DNA from: Marinococcus halophilus
GTDB taxonomy: Bacteria; Bacillota; Bacilli; Bacillales; Marinococcaceae
NCBI RefSeq assembly: GCF_002265875.1
Contig: NZ_NPFA01000005.1
Coordinates: 62,001 to 126,000 of the forward strand
Reading direction: 5' to 3'
DNA length: 64,000 bases
Shown piece by piece: positions 33,837 through 41,643 of this stretch. The position numbers and the translations under genes are program-made. The notes under the pieces were generated by a model. That model was not told the DNA's origin and ran no database searches. It saw nothing but the letters and a program-made list of their open reading frames with translations. Each line of letters begins with the position of its first letter. Positions within the stretch are counted from its first letter, which is position 1.

Positions 33837-34577
33837 ATGGAAAAAATATTTATTGCGATGATTGTTATCGGCCTGAGCATCACCGGCTACTTCGGTTATC
33901 AGTGGTTTGACGCCAGAGCCGGAGTAGATAAAATCTCTACGAATGAAGAAGATGTCATCGCCGATTCTTCGGACGATGCACCGAAAACCCCGGATAAAAA
34001 TGTTTCTGAAGGGGAGAACGATTCCTCCGGCGAAGATGCTGCCGAAGAGCCTGAGGCCTACACGCTGCCTGAAGGAGAAAATTCAGACAGCGGTACAAGC
34101 GAAGTCCCCGCCTCTGAAAACAACGAAACTCCACCAGTGATGAGCGATGAAATAGAAAAATGGAGTAAAGGCGAAAATGTAGCCAAATTAAAAATCCCGG
34201 AGCTTGGAAACTCTTATTCTGTCTATTGGGGTACAGACGACGAATCGCTTGACCAGGGCGTTGGCATGTATGTCAGCGAATGGACAACCACTCCGGCGGA
34301 GTCCCGCCATACAGTACTCAGCGGTCACCGGGACACGGTTTTTACGGGACTCGACAACCTTGAAGACGGGAACTCTCTCATCGTCGAATATGACGATACC
34401 CAATACGTTTACCGGCTGCAGAAAACATGGGTGACGGATGCAGAAGACCGCTCCGTAATTGTTGATAAAGAGGAACCAACGCTTACGCTTACTACCTGTT
34501 ACCCTTTTGATTATATCGGCAGCGCTCCTGACCGTTACATTGTAGAAGCCACACTCGAACAGACAAACAGCCTGTAA
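33837..34577 (+). CDS. Class D sortase
   Basis: Membrane-anchored cysteine transpeptidase that joins LPxTG-like proteins to peptidoglycan. The 246 residues comprise one N-terminal span (IFIAMIVIGLSITGYFGY), a long acidic Ser/Glu linker (about 30-105), and the catalytic beta-barrel with the His in HTVLSGHRDTVF, the Cys in LTLTTCYPF and the Arg in SAPDRYIV. GGAGTG precedes the ATG. The linker is longer and more acidic than usual, which would suit a saline or alkaline cell surface. Its probable substrate is encoded immediately upstream with a MPETA signal. Confidence 0.92.
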   Translation: MEKIFIAMIVIGLSITGYFGYQWFDARAGVDKISTNEEDVIADSSDDAPKTPDKNVSEGENDSSGEDAAEEPEAYTLPEGENSDSGTSEVPASENNETPPVMSDEIEKWSKGENVAKLKIPELGNSYSVYWGTDDESLDQGVGMYVSEWTTTPAESRHTVLSGHRDTVFTGLDNLEDGNSLIVEYDDTQYVYRLQKTWVTDAEDRSVIVDKEEPTLTLTTCYPFDYIGSAPDRYIVEATLEQTNSL

Positions 34578-34585
34578 GCATTCAG

Positions 34586-34622
34586 AACGGCTCCGCCGGC
34601 CAACCGGCAGAGCCGTTTTCTC
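34586..34622 (+). terminator. Sortase gene terminator
   Basis: AACGGCTC.GCCGG pairs with CCGGC.GAGCCGTT around CCAA, followed by TTCTC. Confidence 0.85.
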
Positions 34623-34662
34623 ATTTCTTCAGCATCGATTTAAATGTATATCTCCCTCTTGC

Positions 34663-34712
34663 TATAATGAAATTGAATTGTTATTCTATCGATATCGGTT
34701 TTCGATATCGAA
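34663..34712 (+). promoter_or_regulatory. padR-chrA promoter and double TCGATATCG operator
   Basis: An extended -10 (TGCTATAAT, TATAAT at 34663-34668) is followed by two palindromic units, ATCGATATCG (34688-34697) and CGATATCGA (34703-34711), themselves forming a larger inverted repeat around GTTTT. The position just downstream of the start site fits repression by PadR. Confidence 0.7.
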
Positions 34713-34732
34713 TACCGAAAGGATGATTGATC

Positions 34733-35038
34733 ATGGAAGACAAAACACTTCGTAAGCTTTTCTTAGGCTTTATTCATATTCATATTCTGCATCACGCCTC
34801 CGAGCATCCCATTTACGGGCAGTGGATGCTCGAAGAGCTGCAGGAGCACGGCTATTCCATGAGCGCAGGCACTCTTTATCCCATTCTTCATACAATGGAA
34901 AGTGACGGTCTCTTACACAAAGAAAACAAAAACGTAAACGGAAAGATCCGCAAATACTACACCACTACCGACAAAGGAGGCCGCATTTTGCAGGAAGCCC
35001 GCGCAAAAGCTTACGAATTGTTTAAAGAAATTAAGTAA
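34733..35038 (+). CDS. PadR-family transcriptional regulator
   Basis: A winged-helix repressor of 101 residues with the PadR pattern LGFIHIHILHHASEHPIYGQWM, here in part, then GYSMSAGTLYPILHTMESDGLL (recognition helix SAGTLYPILHTME) and the wing KIRKYYTTTDKG. It is a minimal PadR without the long C-terminal domain. ATG follows AAAGG; a TTG two codons earlier is less well placed. Eighteen bp separate it from chrA, so it is the likely chromate- or redox-responsive repressor of that transporter. Confidence 0.9.
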   Translation: MEDKTLRKLFLGFIHIHILHHASEHPIYGQWMLEELQEHGYSMSAGTLYPILHTMESDGLLHKENKNVNGKIRKYYTTTDKGGRILQEARAKAYELFKEIK

Positions 35039-35055
35039 GGATAGGAGAGAACAGC

Positions 35056-36231
35056 ATGGAAAAAACCCTGGGCCAAAAATGGATGGAAATATTTTTAATT
35101 TCCACACGGCTGGGCCTGACTTCTTTCGGAGGGCCCATCGCCCATTTAGGCTATTTTCACGAAGAATACGTGCGGCGAAAAAAATGGCTCGACGAACAGA
35201 GCTATGCGGACCTGGTCGCATTATGCCAGTTTCTTCCCGGTCCTGCGAGCAGCCAGGTGGGCATCGGAATAGGGATCATCCGAGGCGGGCCCGTGGGAGG
35301 ATTTATTTCTTTTCTAGGGTTTACCCTCCCCTCTGTTATTGCCCTGGTGATATTCGCCCTCCTGCTTGAAGGGCTTGATGTCAGTGATGCCGGCTGGCTT
35401 CAGGGGCTTAAAATCGTGGCGGTGGCGGTAGTGGCCCACGCAGTATGGGGCATGGCGCAAAAACTCACTCCCGATCTTCAGCGTCGTACCATCGCTCTGC
35501 TCGCCATGAGCGGTACACTTTTATGGCAGACCTCTCTTGCACAGGTGCTAGTCATACTCGCAGCAGGCGGTACCGGCTGGCTGCTGTACCGCTCGGCCCA
35601 GGAGGCAGATTATACGGCAGTCATCGAAACCGTATCGCGCAAAACAGGGGTTTTCTGTCTGACTCTCTTTTTTGTTCTGCTCGCTGTCCTTCCGCTTGCG
35701 CGGGACTGGACCGGTTCTACCTTCATTGCCATGTTCGACAGTTTCTACCGGGCCGGAGCGCTTGTATTTGGCGGCGGCCACGTGGTTCTTCCTCTGCTGG
35801 AACGGGAATTTGTCCCAACCGGGTGGATGAGTGAAGAGACGTTTCTCGCAGGCTACGGAGCGGCCCAGGCTGTGCCGGGGCCTTTATTCACCTTCGCTTC
35901 TTATCTGGGGACTGTCCTTTCTGGCTGGCAGGGTGCCCTTATCGCTTCTGCAGGTATTTTTCTGCCCGCGTTTCTGTTAATCATTGGAGCTTTGCCTTTT
36001 TGGTCCCTGCTCCGTAAAAACACCCACATAAAAGGGGCTTTAACCGGCGTGAATGCCGCGGTCGTCGGCATCTTGCTTGCTGCCTTTTATAATCCAATCT
36101 GGACGTCATCAATTACGACCTCGCTTGACTTTATACTCGCTGCTTTTTTGTTTACAATGCTTGCTTTTTGGAAGCTGCCGCCGTGGGTCATCGTATTGAG
36201 CGGGGCAGCTGCAGGCGCTGTTCTTTTATGA
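35056..36231 (+). CDS. chrA: Chromate efflux transporter, long-chain ChrA
   Basis: Membrane transporter expelling chromate. The 391 residues contain the duplicated ChrA domain: the N-terminal half has TSFGGPIAHLGYFHEEYV and CQFLPGPASSQVGIGIG, and the C-terminal half repeats the pattern with GGHVVLPLLEREFV and GAAQAVPGPLFTFASYLG. AGGAGAG precedes the ATG. It forms an operon with the PadR regulator. Its last codons are part of the terminator hairpin. Confidence 0.93.
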   Translation: MEKTLGQKWMEIFLISTRLGLTSFGGPIAHLGYFHEEYVRRKKWLDEQSYADLVALCQFLPGPASSQVGIGIGIIRGGPVGGFISFLGFTLPSVIALVIFALLLEGLDVSDAGWLQGLKIVAVAVVAHAVWGMAQKLTPDLQRRTIALLAMSGTLLWQTSLAQVLVILAAGGTGWLLYRSAQEADYTAVIETVSRKTGVFCLTLFFVLLAVLPLARDWTGSTFIAMFDSFYRAGALVFGGGHVVLPLLEREFVPTGWMSEETFLAGYGAAQAVPGPLFTFASYLGTVLSGWQGALIASAGIFLPAFLLIIGALPFWSLLRKNTHIKGALTGVNAAVVGILLAAFYNPIWTSSITTSLDFILAAFLFTMLAFWKLPPWVIVLSGAAAGAVLL

Positions 36232-36246
36232 ACAGCGTTTTTTTAA
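36214..36246 (+). terminator. padR-chrA terminator
   Basis: GCGCTGTTC pairs with GAACAGCG around TTTTAT and is followed by seven T. The left arm lies inside the chrA coding end. Confidence 0.9.
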
Positions 36247-36354
36247 TGCTGTTTTTCAGTACATACGCCCAGCTGCTGTACGAAGTCTTCAAGAAATGGG
36301 ATACTGGTACCAGAAAAAATTGAAATTATCAGGAACGAAAAAGGAAAGATGTGA

Positions 36355-37281
36355 ATGGCCAACCAATTCGCCGGTACGCTGCGCAGTGCCTGGATGCTCG
36401 TCCGTGCCATTGCTGTTATCTCTTCGAGCATTGCTACCATCGTTTCTACAATGCTGCCGCTGTTTTTGTATTCGTCGCTCTCTATTCCTTATTTAACAGC
36501 TATTTTTATTCTTTTGGCCATCGGAGCTTTTCTTATCCACGGGCTTCTCACTCACGCTTTTAATGATTACGCTGACTACCTTTCCGGGACCGATGCACAT
36601 AGCCCGGCTATCCTTTCCGGGGGCAGCCGGGTTTTGCAGACTAACGCCATGTCGCTCAAATCATTGTGGCTGGTGGGAAAATGGCTCGCTATTTCATTAA
36701 TTGGCGCTGCCGTACTTTGCTTTATTTTTGGCTATTTTAAAGTAGGCGTGCTTCTTCTTATCGGAGTCTTCGCAGCTGCTTCTTACTCCCTGCCCCCACT
36801 CAGTCTCAGCTACAAACCATTTCTCGGAGAATGGATCAGCCTTTTTCCATCCATATTTTCTCTTGGCATCGGTGGAGCCTGGCTGGCACTCGGCACGGTG
36901 CCCGAGTGGGCCCTGCAGAACGCGTTTATCAATGCCATGATCTGTCTTGCCTGGGTGATGGTCCATCATATTCCGGACCGGGAAGCAGATATGCAGGCCT
37001 CTCCCGAAAAGCGAACCACTGTAGTATGGTTCACCCGTAAATTCGGCTCTCCTTATGCCCATATGCCTGCTGTATGCTATTTAGCAGTCTCGGCTCTATC
37101 CATTTTCTGGCTCGGGAGCGAACGCCTGGAGGCCGCTATCGGGCTTGCCATACTTATGGCAGCGTCCCTTATACTCGTCAGCCGCATGGATAACTCCAAC
37201 CCCGAGCATGTATCAGCTGTTGAAAAGACTCTTTTACTGATTGCCATGATAAACGCTGGGTGGCTGGGTATTTTTATTTAG
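36355..37281 (+). CDS. UbiA-family prenyltransferase
   Basis: Integral membrane enzyme that transfers an isoprenoid chain to an aromatic or other acceptor. The 308 residues contain about nine spans. The first Mg-diphosphate motif is NDYADYLSGTD (NDxxDxxxD) near residue 65 and the second is DREAD near 210. The pattern is not that of canonical MenA, so the acceptor is unknown. AAAGGAAAG lies before the ATG. No quinone or terpenoid genes are adjacent. Confidence 0.88.
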   Translation: MANQFAGTLRSAWMLVRAIAVISSSIATIVSTMLPLFLYSSLSIPYLTAIFILLAIGAFLIHGLLTHAFNDYADYLSGTDAHSPAILSGGSRVLQTNAMSLKSLWLVGKWLAISLIGAAVLCFIFGYFKVGVLLLIGVFAAASYSLPPLSLSYKPFLGEWISLFPSIFSLGIGGAWLALGTVPEWALQNAFINAMICLAWVMVHHIPDREADMQASPEKRTTVVWFTRKFGSPYAHMPAVCYLAVSALSIFWLGSERLEAAIGLAILMAASLILVSRMDNSNPEHVSAVEKTLLLIAMINAGWLGIFI

Positions 37282-37340
37282 AATCGGCAATGCAGCGATT
37301 TAGAAAGGGAATTTGTTGTTTTCTCTTTTTAATTGTCTGC

Positions 37341-37346
37341 TATAAT
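37341..37346 (+). promoter_or_regulatory. Extended -10 promoter of ywbE
   Basis: TGCTATAAT lies about 30 bp before the start codon; the -35 is poor. Confidence 0.5.
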
Positions 37347-37377
37347 AAAGCATCACCTTTGAAAGGAAGGGTATACT

Positions 37378-37569
37378 ATGGACGGCACAAAGCGTAAAGA
37401 TGTTGCCCCGGGAGCGGAAGTGGATATTGTCTTAAAAAAAGATCAGCGAAGCGGCGCACTGACCCGCGGAGTAGTCAAAGATCTGCTCACCAATTCCCCA
37501 AGCCATCCGCACGGCATAAAAGTCCGGCTTGAAGACGGCCAGGTCGGCCGCGTCAAGCATATTCATTAG
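37378..37569 (+). CDS. ywbE: YwbE family protein (DUF2196)
   Basis: A 63-residue conserved protein of unknown role. The family pattern is complete: APGAEVDIVLKKDQRSG, then TRGVVKDLLTNSPSHPHGIKVRL in parts, and GQVGRVKHI at the end, consistent with a small beta-barrel of KOW/SH3-like type that could bind RNA. GAAAGGAAGG precedes the ATG. It is a single-gene unit with its own promoter and terminator. Confidence 0.92.
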   Translation: MDGTKRKDVAPGAEVDIVLKKDQRSGALTRGVVKDLLTNSPSHPHGIKVRLEDGQVGRVKHIH

Positions 37570-37576
37570 AATGAAA

Positions 37577-37610
37577 GCTCCTCTCTTTGCTCAAAGAGAC
37601 GGAGTTTTTT
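37577..37610 (+). terminator. ywbE terminator
   Basis: CTCC.CTCTTTG pairs with CAAAGAG..GGAG, followed by TTTTTT. Confidence 0.88.
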
Positions 37611-37665
37611 CATTTTATAAAACGAAAATAAACTATATTAATATATCAATGACAGGAGGCTTATA

Positions 37666-38214
37666 GTGAAATTCCAGCAAAAAGGAAGGAGTACGGAGCG
37701 GTTAATCCTGCGCCCGTTGCAGCCGAATGACTTCGATAACTACAAGCAGGCACTCTCGGAGCGAAAAGCACCTCAACATTTTTATGATCCTGGACGTCCC
37801 AAAATCAACCGCTTTACTAAACGGCAATTTACAAATATGATTCAGCAGCGCGAGGATATGGCTGAGCAGGACCGCACTTATGTATACGATATTTTCCACA
37901 AAAACGGCAGCCACCTGGGGCATGCAGACATCACTACCCTAATACGCGAGGAATTCCAGTGGGGGATGCTGGGCTATATTATCCATAACCAGCACTGGAA
38001 TCAGGGTTTTGGCAAAGAAGCTGTACGTGAGGTTCTAAAGGCTTCTTTTGAAGATTTGCATTTTCACCGGATTGAAGCCCACATTAATGTAGATAACGAG
38101 CCCTCCATCTCTATTGCAGAAAAAGCCGGGATGGAATATGAATGTACACGCCATAAGTTCATTTATGAAAATGATACATGGACAGACAACCTTATTTATT
38201 ATAAGAACTCATAA
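37666..38214 (+). CDS. GNAT-family N-acetyltransferase (RimJ/RimL type)
   Basis: Acetyl-CoA-dependent acetyltransferase of 182 residues; targets in this group are protein N-termini, small amines or antibiotics. It begins at a GTG after ACAGGAGG. The opening TERLILRPLQPNDFDNY is typical, motif A is GYIIHNQHWNQGFGKEAV, and motif B is INVDNEPSISIAEKAGMEYE. A parS site starts seven bases after its stop codon. The substrate is unassigned. Confidence 0.88.
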   Translation: MKFQQKGRSTERLILRPLQPNDFDNYKQALSERKAPQHFYDPGRPKINRFTKRQFTNMIQQREDMAEQDRTYVYDIFHKNGSHLGHADITTLIREEFQWGMLGYIIHNQHWNQGFGKEAVREVLKASFEDLHFHRIEAHINVDNEPSISIAEKAGMEYECTRHKFIYENDTWTDNLIYYKNS

Positions 38215-38220
38215 ATAAAG

Positions 38221-38236
38221 TGTTTCACGTGAAACA
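38221..38236. promoter_or_regulatory. parS site, perfect consensus
   Basis: TGTTTCACGTGAAACA is the exact 16-bp ParB/Spo0J palindrome, immediately after an acetyltransferase gene. Confidence 0.95.
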
Positions 38237-38312
38237 TTTTATTTCTTATCTAGTTTCATACTTTCACACGCATCTATATTTTATTCTTCTAATCAATTAA
38301 CACTTTATCACC

Positions 38313-38362
38313 ATAATAAATGCGGGGCCCTTATATTCGCATAAGGACCCCGCATTTATTAT
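38313..38362. terminator. Strong bidirectional terminator
   Basis: Two 22-base arms (ATAATAAATGCGGGGCCCTTAT region and its complement, one G-U pair) surround ATTCGC. A/T-rich flanks serve both the acetyltransferase gene and the convergent dehydrogenase gene. Confidence 0.92.
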
Positions 38363-38374
38363 ATTAGTATTATT

Positions 38375-39508
38375 TTAAGGCTTCAAAATCACTTTAATGT
38401 TTCCGTCTTCTTTTTCATCAAAGATACGGTAGCCTTCAGCCGCATCTTCTAATGGAATAGGGTGTGTGATAATATCGGTCGGGTCAAATAGTTTGTTTTC
38501 AATCATGCGATACAGGCTAGGCATCATGTGGATGACCGGCGCCTGGCCCATCGTAAGCGCGACGTTTCTCGTGAAGAAGTCACCGATTGGGAAGCTGTTG
38601 GCTTCTGTGCCGTAAACACCAGTCAGCTGTACTACTCCGTTTTTCTTCACGGACTGAGAAGCTGTCACAATCGGGCTGATGGTACCAAACTGATTGTCAC
38701 TCTCGGAACCGAATGTTGTGTCCGGCGGCACGGTACCATCCATGCCTACACAGTCCACTACTACATCTGCCCCGCCTTTTGTATTTTCATGAAGAAGCTT
38801 GCCTATTTCTTTCGTATCGCTGAAGTTGTACGTTTCCACATTGTTTGTTCTTCTTGCATGCTCAAGACGATGAGGCACCTGATCCACAGCAATAACTCGG
38901 GAAGCCCCTTTCATCCACGCAAACTTCTGGGCCATTAATCCGATCGGCCCGCAGCCTAAAATAATGATCGTATCCCCATAAGTCGCTCCACTGTTTTCAA
39001 TGCTCCAGAATGCAGTAGGCACGACATCAGAAAGGAACAATACGCTTTCGTCCTTCAGTTCACTGTCTTCCGGTACTTTAAAGGAAGTAAAATCAGCATA
39101 CGGCACGCGCAGATACTCTGCCTGGCCGCCCGGGAAGTTACCGAAATCCTCAGAAAATCCGAACAAACCGCCCATTTCAGCATGCGGGTTTGAATTGTCA
39201 CACTGGCTTTCCATTTGGTGAGTACAGTAATAACATTCCCCGCACCCAATGTTAAACGGGATGACAACGCGGTCTCCTTTTTTTAATGTTTTGACATCAG
39301 AGCCGACTTCTTCTACGATCCCCATTGGCTCATGACCGACAACATAATCCTCCGGAGCTGGAATACCGCCTTTATATAAATGCAAATCCGATCCACAAAT
39401 ACCACTGGCTGTAATGCGTACAATCATGTCATCGCTGCGTTCAATTTTCGGGTCTGCGACTTCTTTGACTTCCATGTGTTCTTTGCCTTGAATCGTTACT
39501 GCCTTCAT
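38375..39508 (-). CDS. Zinc-dependent dehydrogenase, glutathione-independent formaldehyde dehydrogenase type
   Basis: Medium-chain NAD-dependent dehydrogenase of 377 residues, close in pattern to B. subtilis AdhB and to glutathione-independent formaldehyde dehydrogenases. Catalytic zinc ligands are SGICGSDLHLYKG and VGHEPMG; the structural zinc site is CGECYYCTHQMESQC. The Rossmann motif ILGCGPIGLMAQ is near residue 185. A long insertion (about 250-280, GTVPPDTTFGSESD) is typical of this subgroup. The ribosome site GAAAGG is unusually far (13 bases) from the ATG. Confidence 0.9.
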   Translation of the reverse strand: MKAVTIQGKEHMEVKEVADPKIERSDDMIVRITASGICGSDLHLYKGGIPAPEDYVVGHEPMGIVEEVGSDVKTLKKGDRVVIPFNIGCGECYYCTHQMESQCDNSNPHAEMGGLFGFSEDFGNFPGGQAEYLRVPYADFTSFKVPEDSELKDESVLFLSDVVPTAFWSIENSGATYGDTIIILGCGPIGLMAQKFAWMKGASRVIAVDQVPHRLEHARRTNNVETYNFSDTKEIGKLLHENTKGGADVVVDCVGMDGTVPPDTTFGSESDNQFGTISPIVTASQSVKKNGVVQLTGVYGTEANSFPIGDFFTRNVALTMGQAPVIHMMPSLYRMIENKLFDPTDIITHPIPLEDAAEGYRIFDEKEDGNIKVILKP

Positions 39509-39601
39509 TATTTTAGACCAGCCTTTCTGTTATTTTGATCTGTGTCTGGAGTTACTGGTTTTAAATACTCTTTCCGTTTATATGACTTCGTAAACTTCGA
39601 G

Positions 39602-40660
39602 TTATTCATATCCTAAATAACGAAGGGCCGGCTGCACCGCTTTTTCGAGCGTCGTTATTTTCTCTTCTGGAAGACCGGGCCACGTATCAGGCTTGGGATT
39701 GATGCGGCTGGCACCCGCCTTAATCCATTCTTCATTTTCCTCTCCCGATACAGAGGGCGGGTTTATAAATGCAATCAGGCTCCGTAATTCTTTTTCAGGC
39801 TGTTGCAGTAATTCTTCGTATCGGAGCCAGTGCTGCTGAGCCTCCGGAAGGCTTTCGATCACCCGGCCTGCATGCAGCAGTGATTTTGAAATCCAGGACC
39901 CGAGTTCATTGTAAGGTATCTCCACCTGGTGCAGCTTTTCAAGTTCAAAATAATCTGGATGCAGCCATTGATAGACACCAAGCTTTTCGGCCTCGGTGGA
40001 AGGGTCTGAAGGATCAAGCCCTGTATCTTCCATCGCTTTTAAGATGGTTTTTCCCATTTTCATCGTCTGAAAACGGTTAAAAGCTACAGCAATTTCACGG
40101 GGGTCCCGGTATAAAAAAATAAATTTTGCGTTCGGGAACATGTCTATTAAGTATTCCACTGCGTCTGTAGAAAACCCGGAACGCTCGACACTGGTGTCGC
40201 CTCCAAAACGATCCTGCATCCATTCAAACAACCGCAGATACTGCTCTGATAGCGAACCTTCCGGAAAGGCCGGTACCACTGCTTTAAGCTCTTGATACAG
40301 CTTGTCCGGCTCATTAGTTAAATGAGGAAGAGTGATTGAAGCAATAGCCGGCAGCCCTGTTTTTTCGTTAAACAGAGAATTTTCTTTTCTTTCATAGAGA
40401 ATTTCTTTATTGTAAAGCCCTTTCTTTTCATACGGGGCCAGGCGTACCGGTTCTTTTTGGGCAAGCAGCTCCCAGAACTCTTTGCCTGTCCAAACTTGTT
40501 TATCGAATCCCTTCCATCCTTCCCCGCTGATCCCGAAATTGTAATGGACAGAAAGAATCATTTCGGACAGGCTCACAAGTTTAGGATGGAGGTTAATGCA
40601 GTTGGACACGGCTGTTGATCCGCTTCTTCCGGTGGAAATAATAAACACTGGTTCAGTCAT
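39602..40660 (-). CDS. Sulfotransferase-family protein
   Basis: PAPS-dependent sulfotransferase fold, 352 residues. The 5'-phosphosulfate loop IISTGRSGST is at the N-terminus, and the 3'-phosphate region is VERSGFSTDAVEYL followed by NAKFIFLYRDPREIAVAF (conserved Arg-Asp-Pro) near residue 190. Such genes are more usual in cyanobacteria and proteobacteria, where they sulfate lipids or polysaccharides, and are scarce in Bacillaceae. AAGGAGG precedes the ATG. No glycan or PAPS-synthesis gene is adjacent, so the acceptor is unknown. Confidence 0.85.
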   Translation of the reverse strand: MTEPVFIISTGRSGSTAVSNCINLHPKLVSLSEMILSVHYNFGISGEGWKGFDKQVWTGKEFWELLAQKEPVRLAPYEKKGLYNKEILYERKENSLFNEKTGLPAIASITLPHLTNEPDKLYQELKAVVPAFPEGSLSEQYLRLFEWMQDRFGGDTSVERSGFSTDAVEYLIDMFPNAKFIFLYRDPREIAVAFNRFQTMKMGKTILKAMEDTGLDPSDPSTEAEKLGVYQWLHPDYFELEKLHQVEIPYNELGSWISKSLLHAGRVIESLPEAQQHWLRYEELLQQPEKELRSLIAFINPPSVSGEENEEWIKAGASRINPKPDTWPGLPEEKITTLEKAVQPALRYLGYE

Positions 40661-40901
40661 TGAACACCCTCCTTTTTATCATGATACATTCACCTTTTCC
40701 TCTACCCACTTTTATCGTGATTATGACGTCCGAAGCTGCTTTCAGATTATTTCAGTGCAAGAGGAAAAATATGAGCAGGAGAAGGCTCCTCTGACGAAAT
40801 CAACAGCTTGGGCTGCATCCGGAGGGTTTGGCTTTCGCCAGGTTTGACCAAACGCCGAAAAGGAAATAGCCTGCTTAAATACATCCTAAAGGAGCTTTCT
40901 T

Positions 40902-41585
40902 ATGTCCAGGGAACAGCAAAAACAAGATGCAGCAGCGAAAGCTGTTGAGTATATTCCAGATAATTCTATTGTCGGCTTGGGCTCCGGATCCACTATGTAC
41001 TGGGTTATGCAGCAGCTCGGAGAACTGGTGCAGCAAGGGATGCATGTCCAGGGTATCCCCTCCTCCCCCACTACAGAACAATGGGCCAAGGAATTTCACG
41101 TGCCGCTCGTGTACTTTTCTACCGAAATTACGAAAGCAGATGTGGCTATTGACGGGGCAGATGAAGTGGCCCCCGGCTTTCATATGACTAAGGGAGGCGG
41201 CGGCTCCCTGTTAAGGGAAAAAATTATTGCTGACGCCGCAGATAAGGTGATTATTGCTGTGGATGAAAGCAAAATTGTCCAACAGCTCGGCTCCTTTCCA
41301 CTGCCGGTCGAAGTCACACCCTTCGGATGGCAGAAAACAGTACGTGACATCCAATCGCTTGGCTGCGACCCTGTCCTCCGCCGAAGCCATGGTGCTCCAT
41401 TTGAAACAGATAACGCCAATTACGTGATTGATTGTGATTTTCAGTTGATCGAGCGCCCGGATGAGCTGCACAACCAGCTAATTCAGCTGGTCGGAGTTGT
41501 AGAAACTGGTTTATTTGCCGATCAGGTAGATATCGTCATTGCAGGTACAGACAGCGGAGCAGAAATGTTCGAAAATAAACGATAA
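40902..41585 (+). CDS. rpiA: Ribose-5-phosphate isomerase A
   Basis: Interconverts ribose 5-phosphate and ribulose 5-phosphate in the pentose phosphate pathway. The 227 residues have all RpiA landmarks: VGLGSGSTMYWVMQQL, IDGADEVAPGF with the catalytic-site acids, and KGGGGSLLREKI with the catalytic Glu and Lys. AAAGGAG lies at good spacing before the ATG. Many Bacillus species rely on RpiB, so an RpiA copy is a mild difference. It is a single-gene unit. Confidence 0.95.
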   Translation: MSREQQKQDAAAKAVEYIPDNSIVGLGSGSTMYWVMQQLGELVQQGMHVQGIPSSPTTEQWAKEFHVPLVYFSTEITKADVAIDGADEVAPGFHMTKGGGGSLLREKIIADAADKVIIAVDESKIVQQLGSFPLPVEVTPFGWQKTVRDIQSLGCDPVLRRSHGAPFETDNANYVIDCDFQLIERPDELHNQLIQLVGVVETGLFADQVDIVIAGTDSGAEMFENKR

Positions 41586-41610
41586 AATCAACCATTATAA
41601 TTCCGTTAAC

Positions 41611-41642
41611 AAACCCGGAGGCAGAAAGCCTTCCGGGTTTTT
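41611..41642. terminator. Bidirectional terminator between rpiA and copB
   Basis: AACCCGGAGGC pairs with GCCTTCCGGGTT around AGAAA and is followed by TTTTT; the left flank is A-rich for the opposite strand. Confidence 0.85.
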
Positions 41643-41643
41643 C

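Noticed and set aside
40661-40901. Leader peptide or riboswitch before rpiA
   Set aside because: A seven-codon frame and a GTTTG/CAAAC repeat are present, but no terminator, codon bias or known aptamer supports a function.
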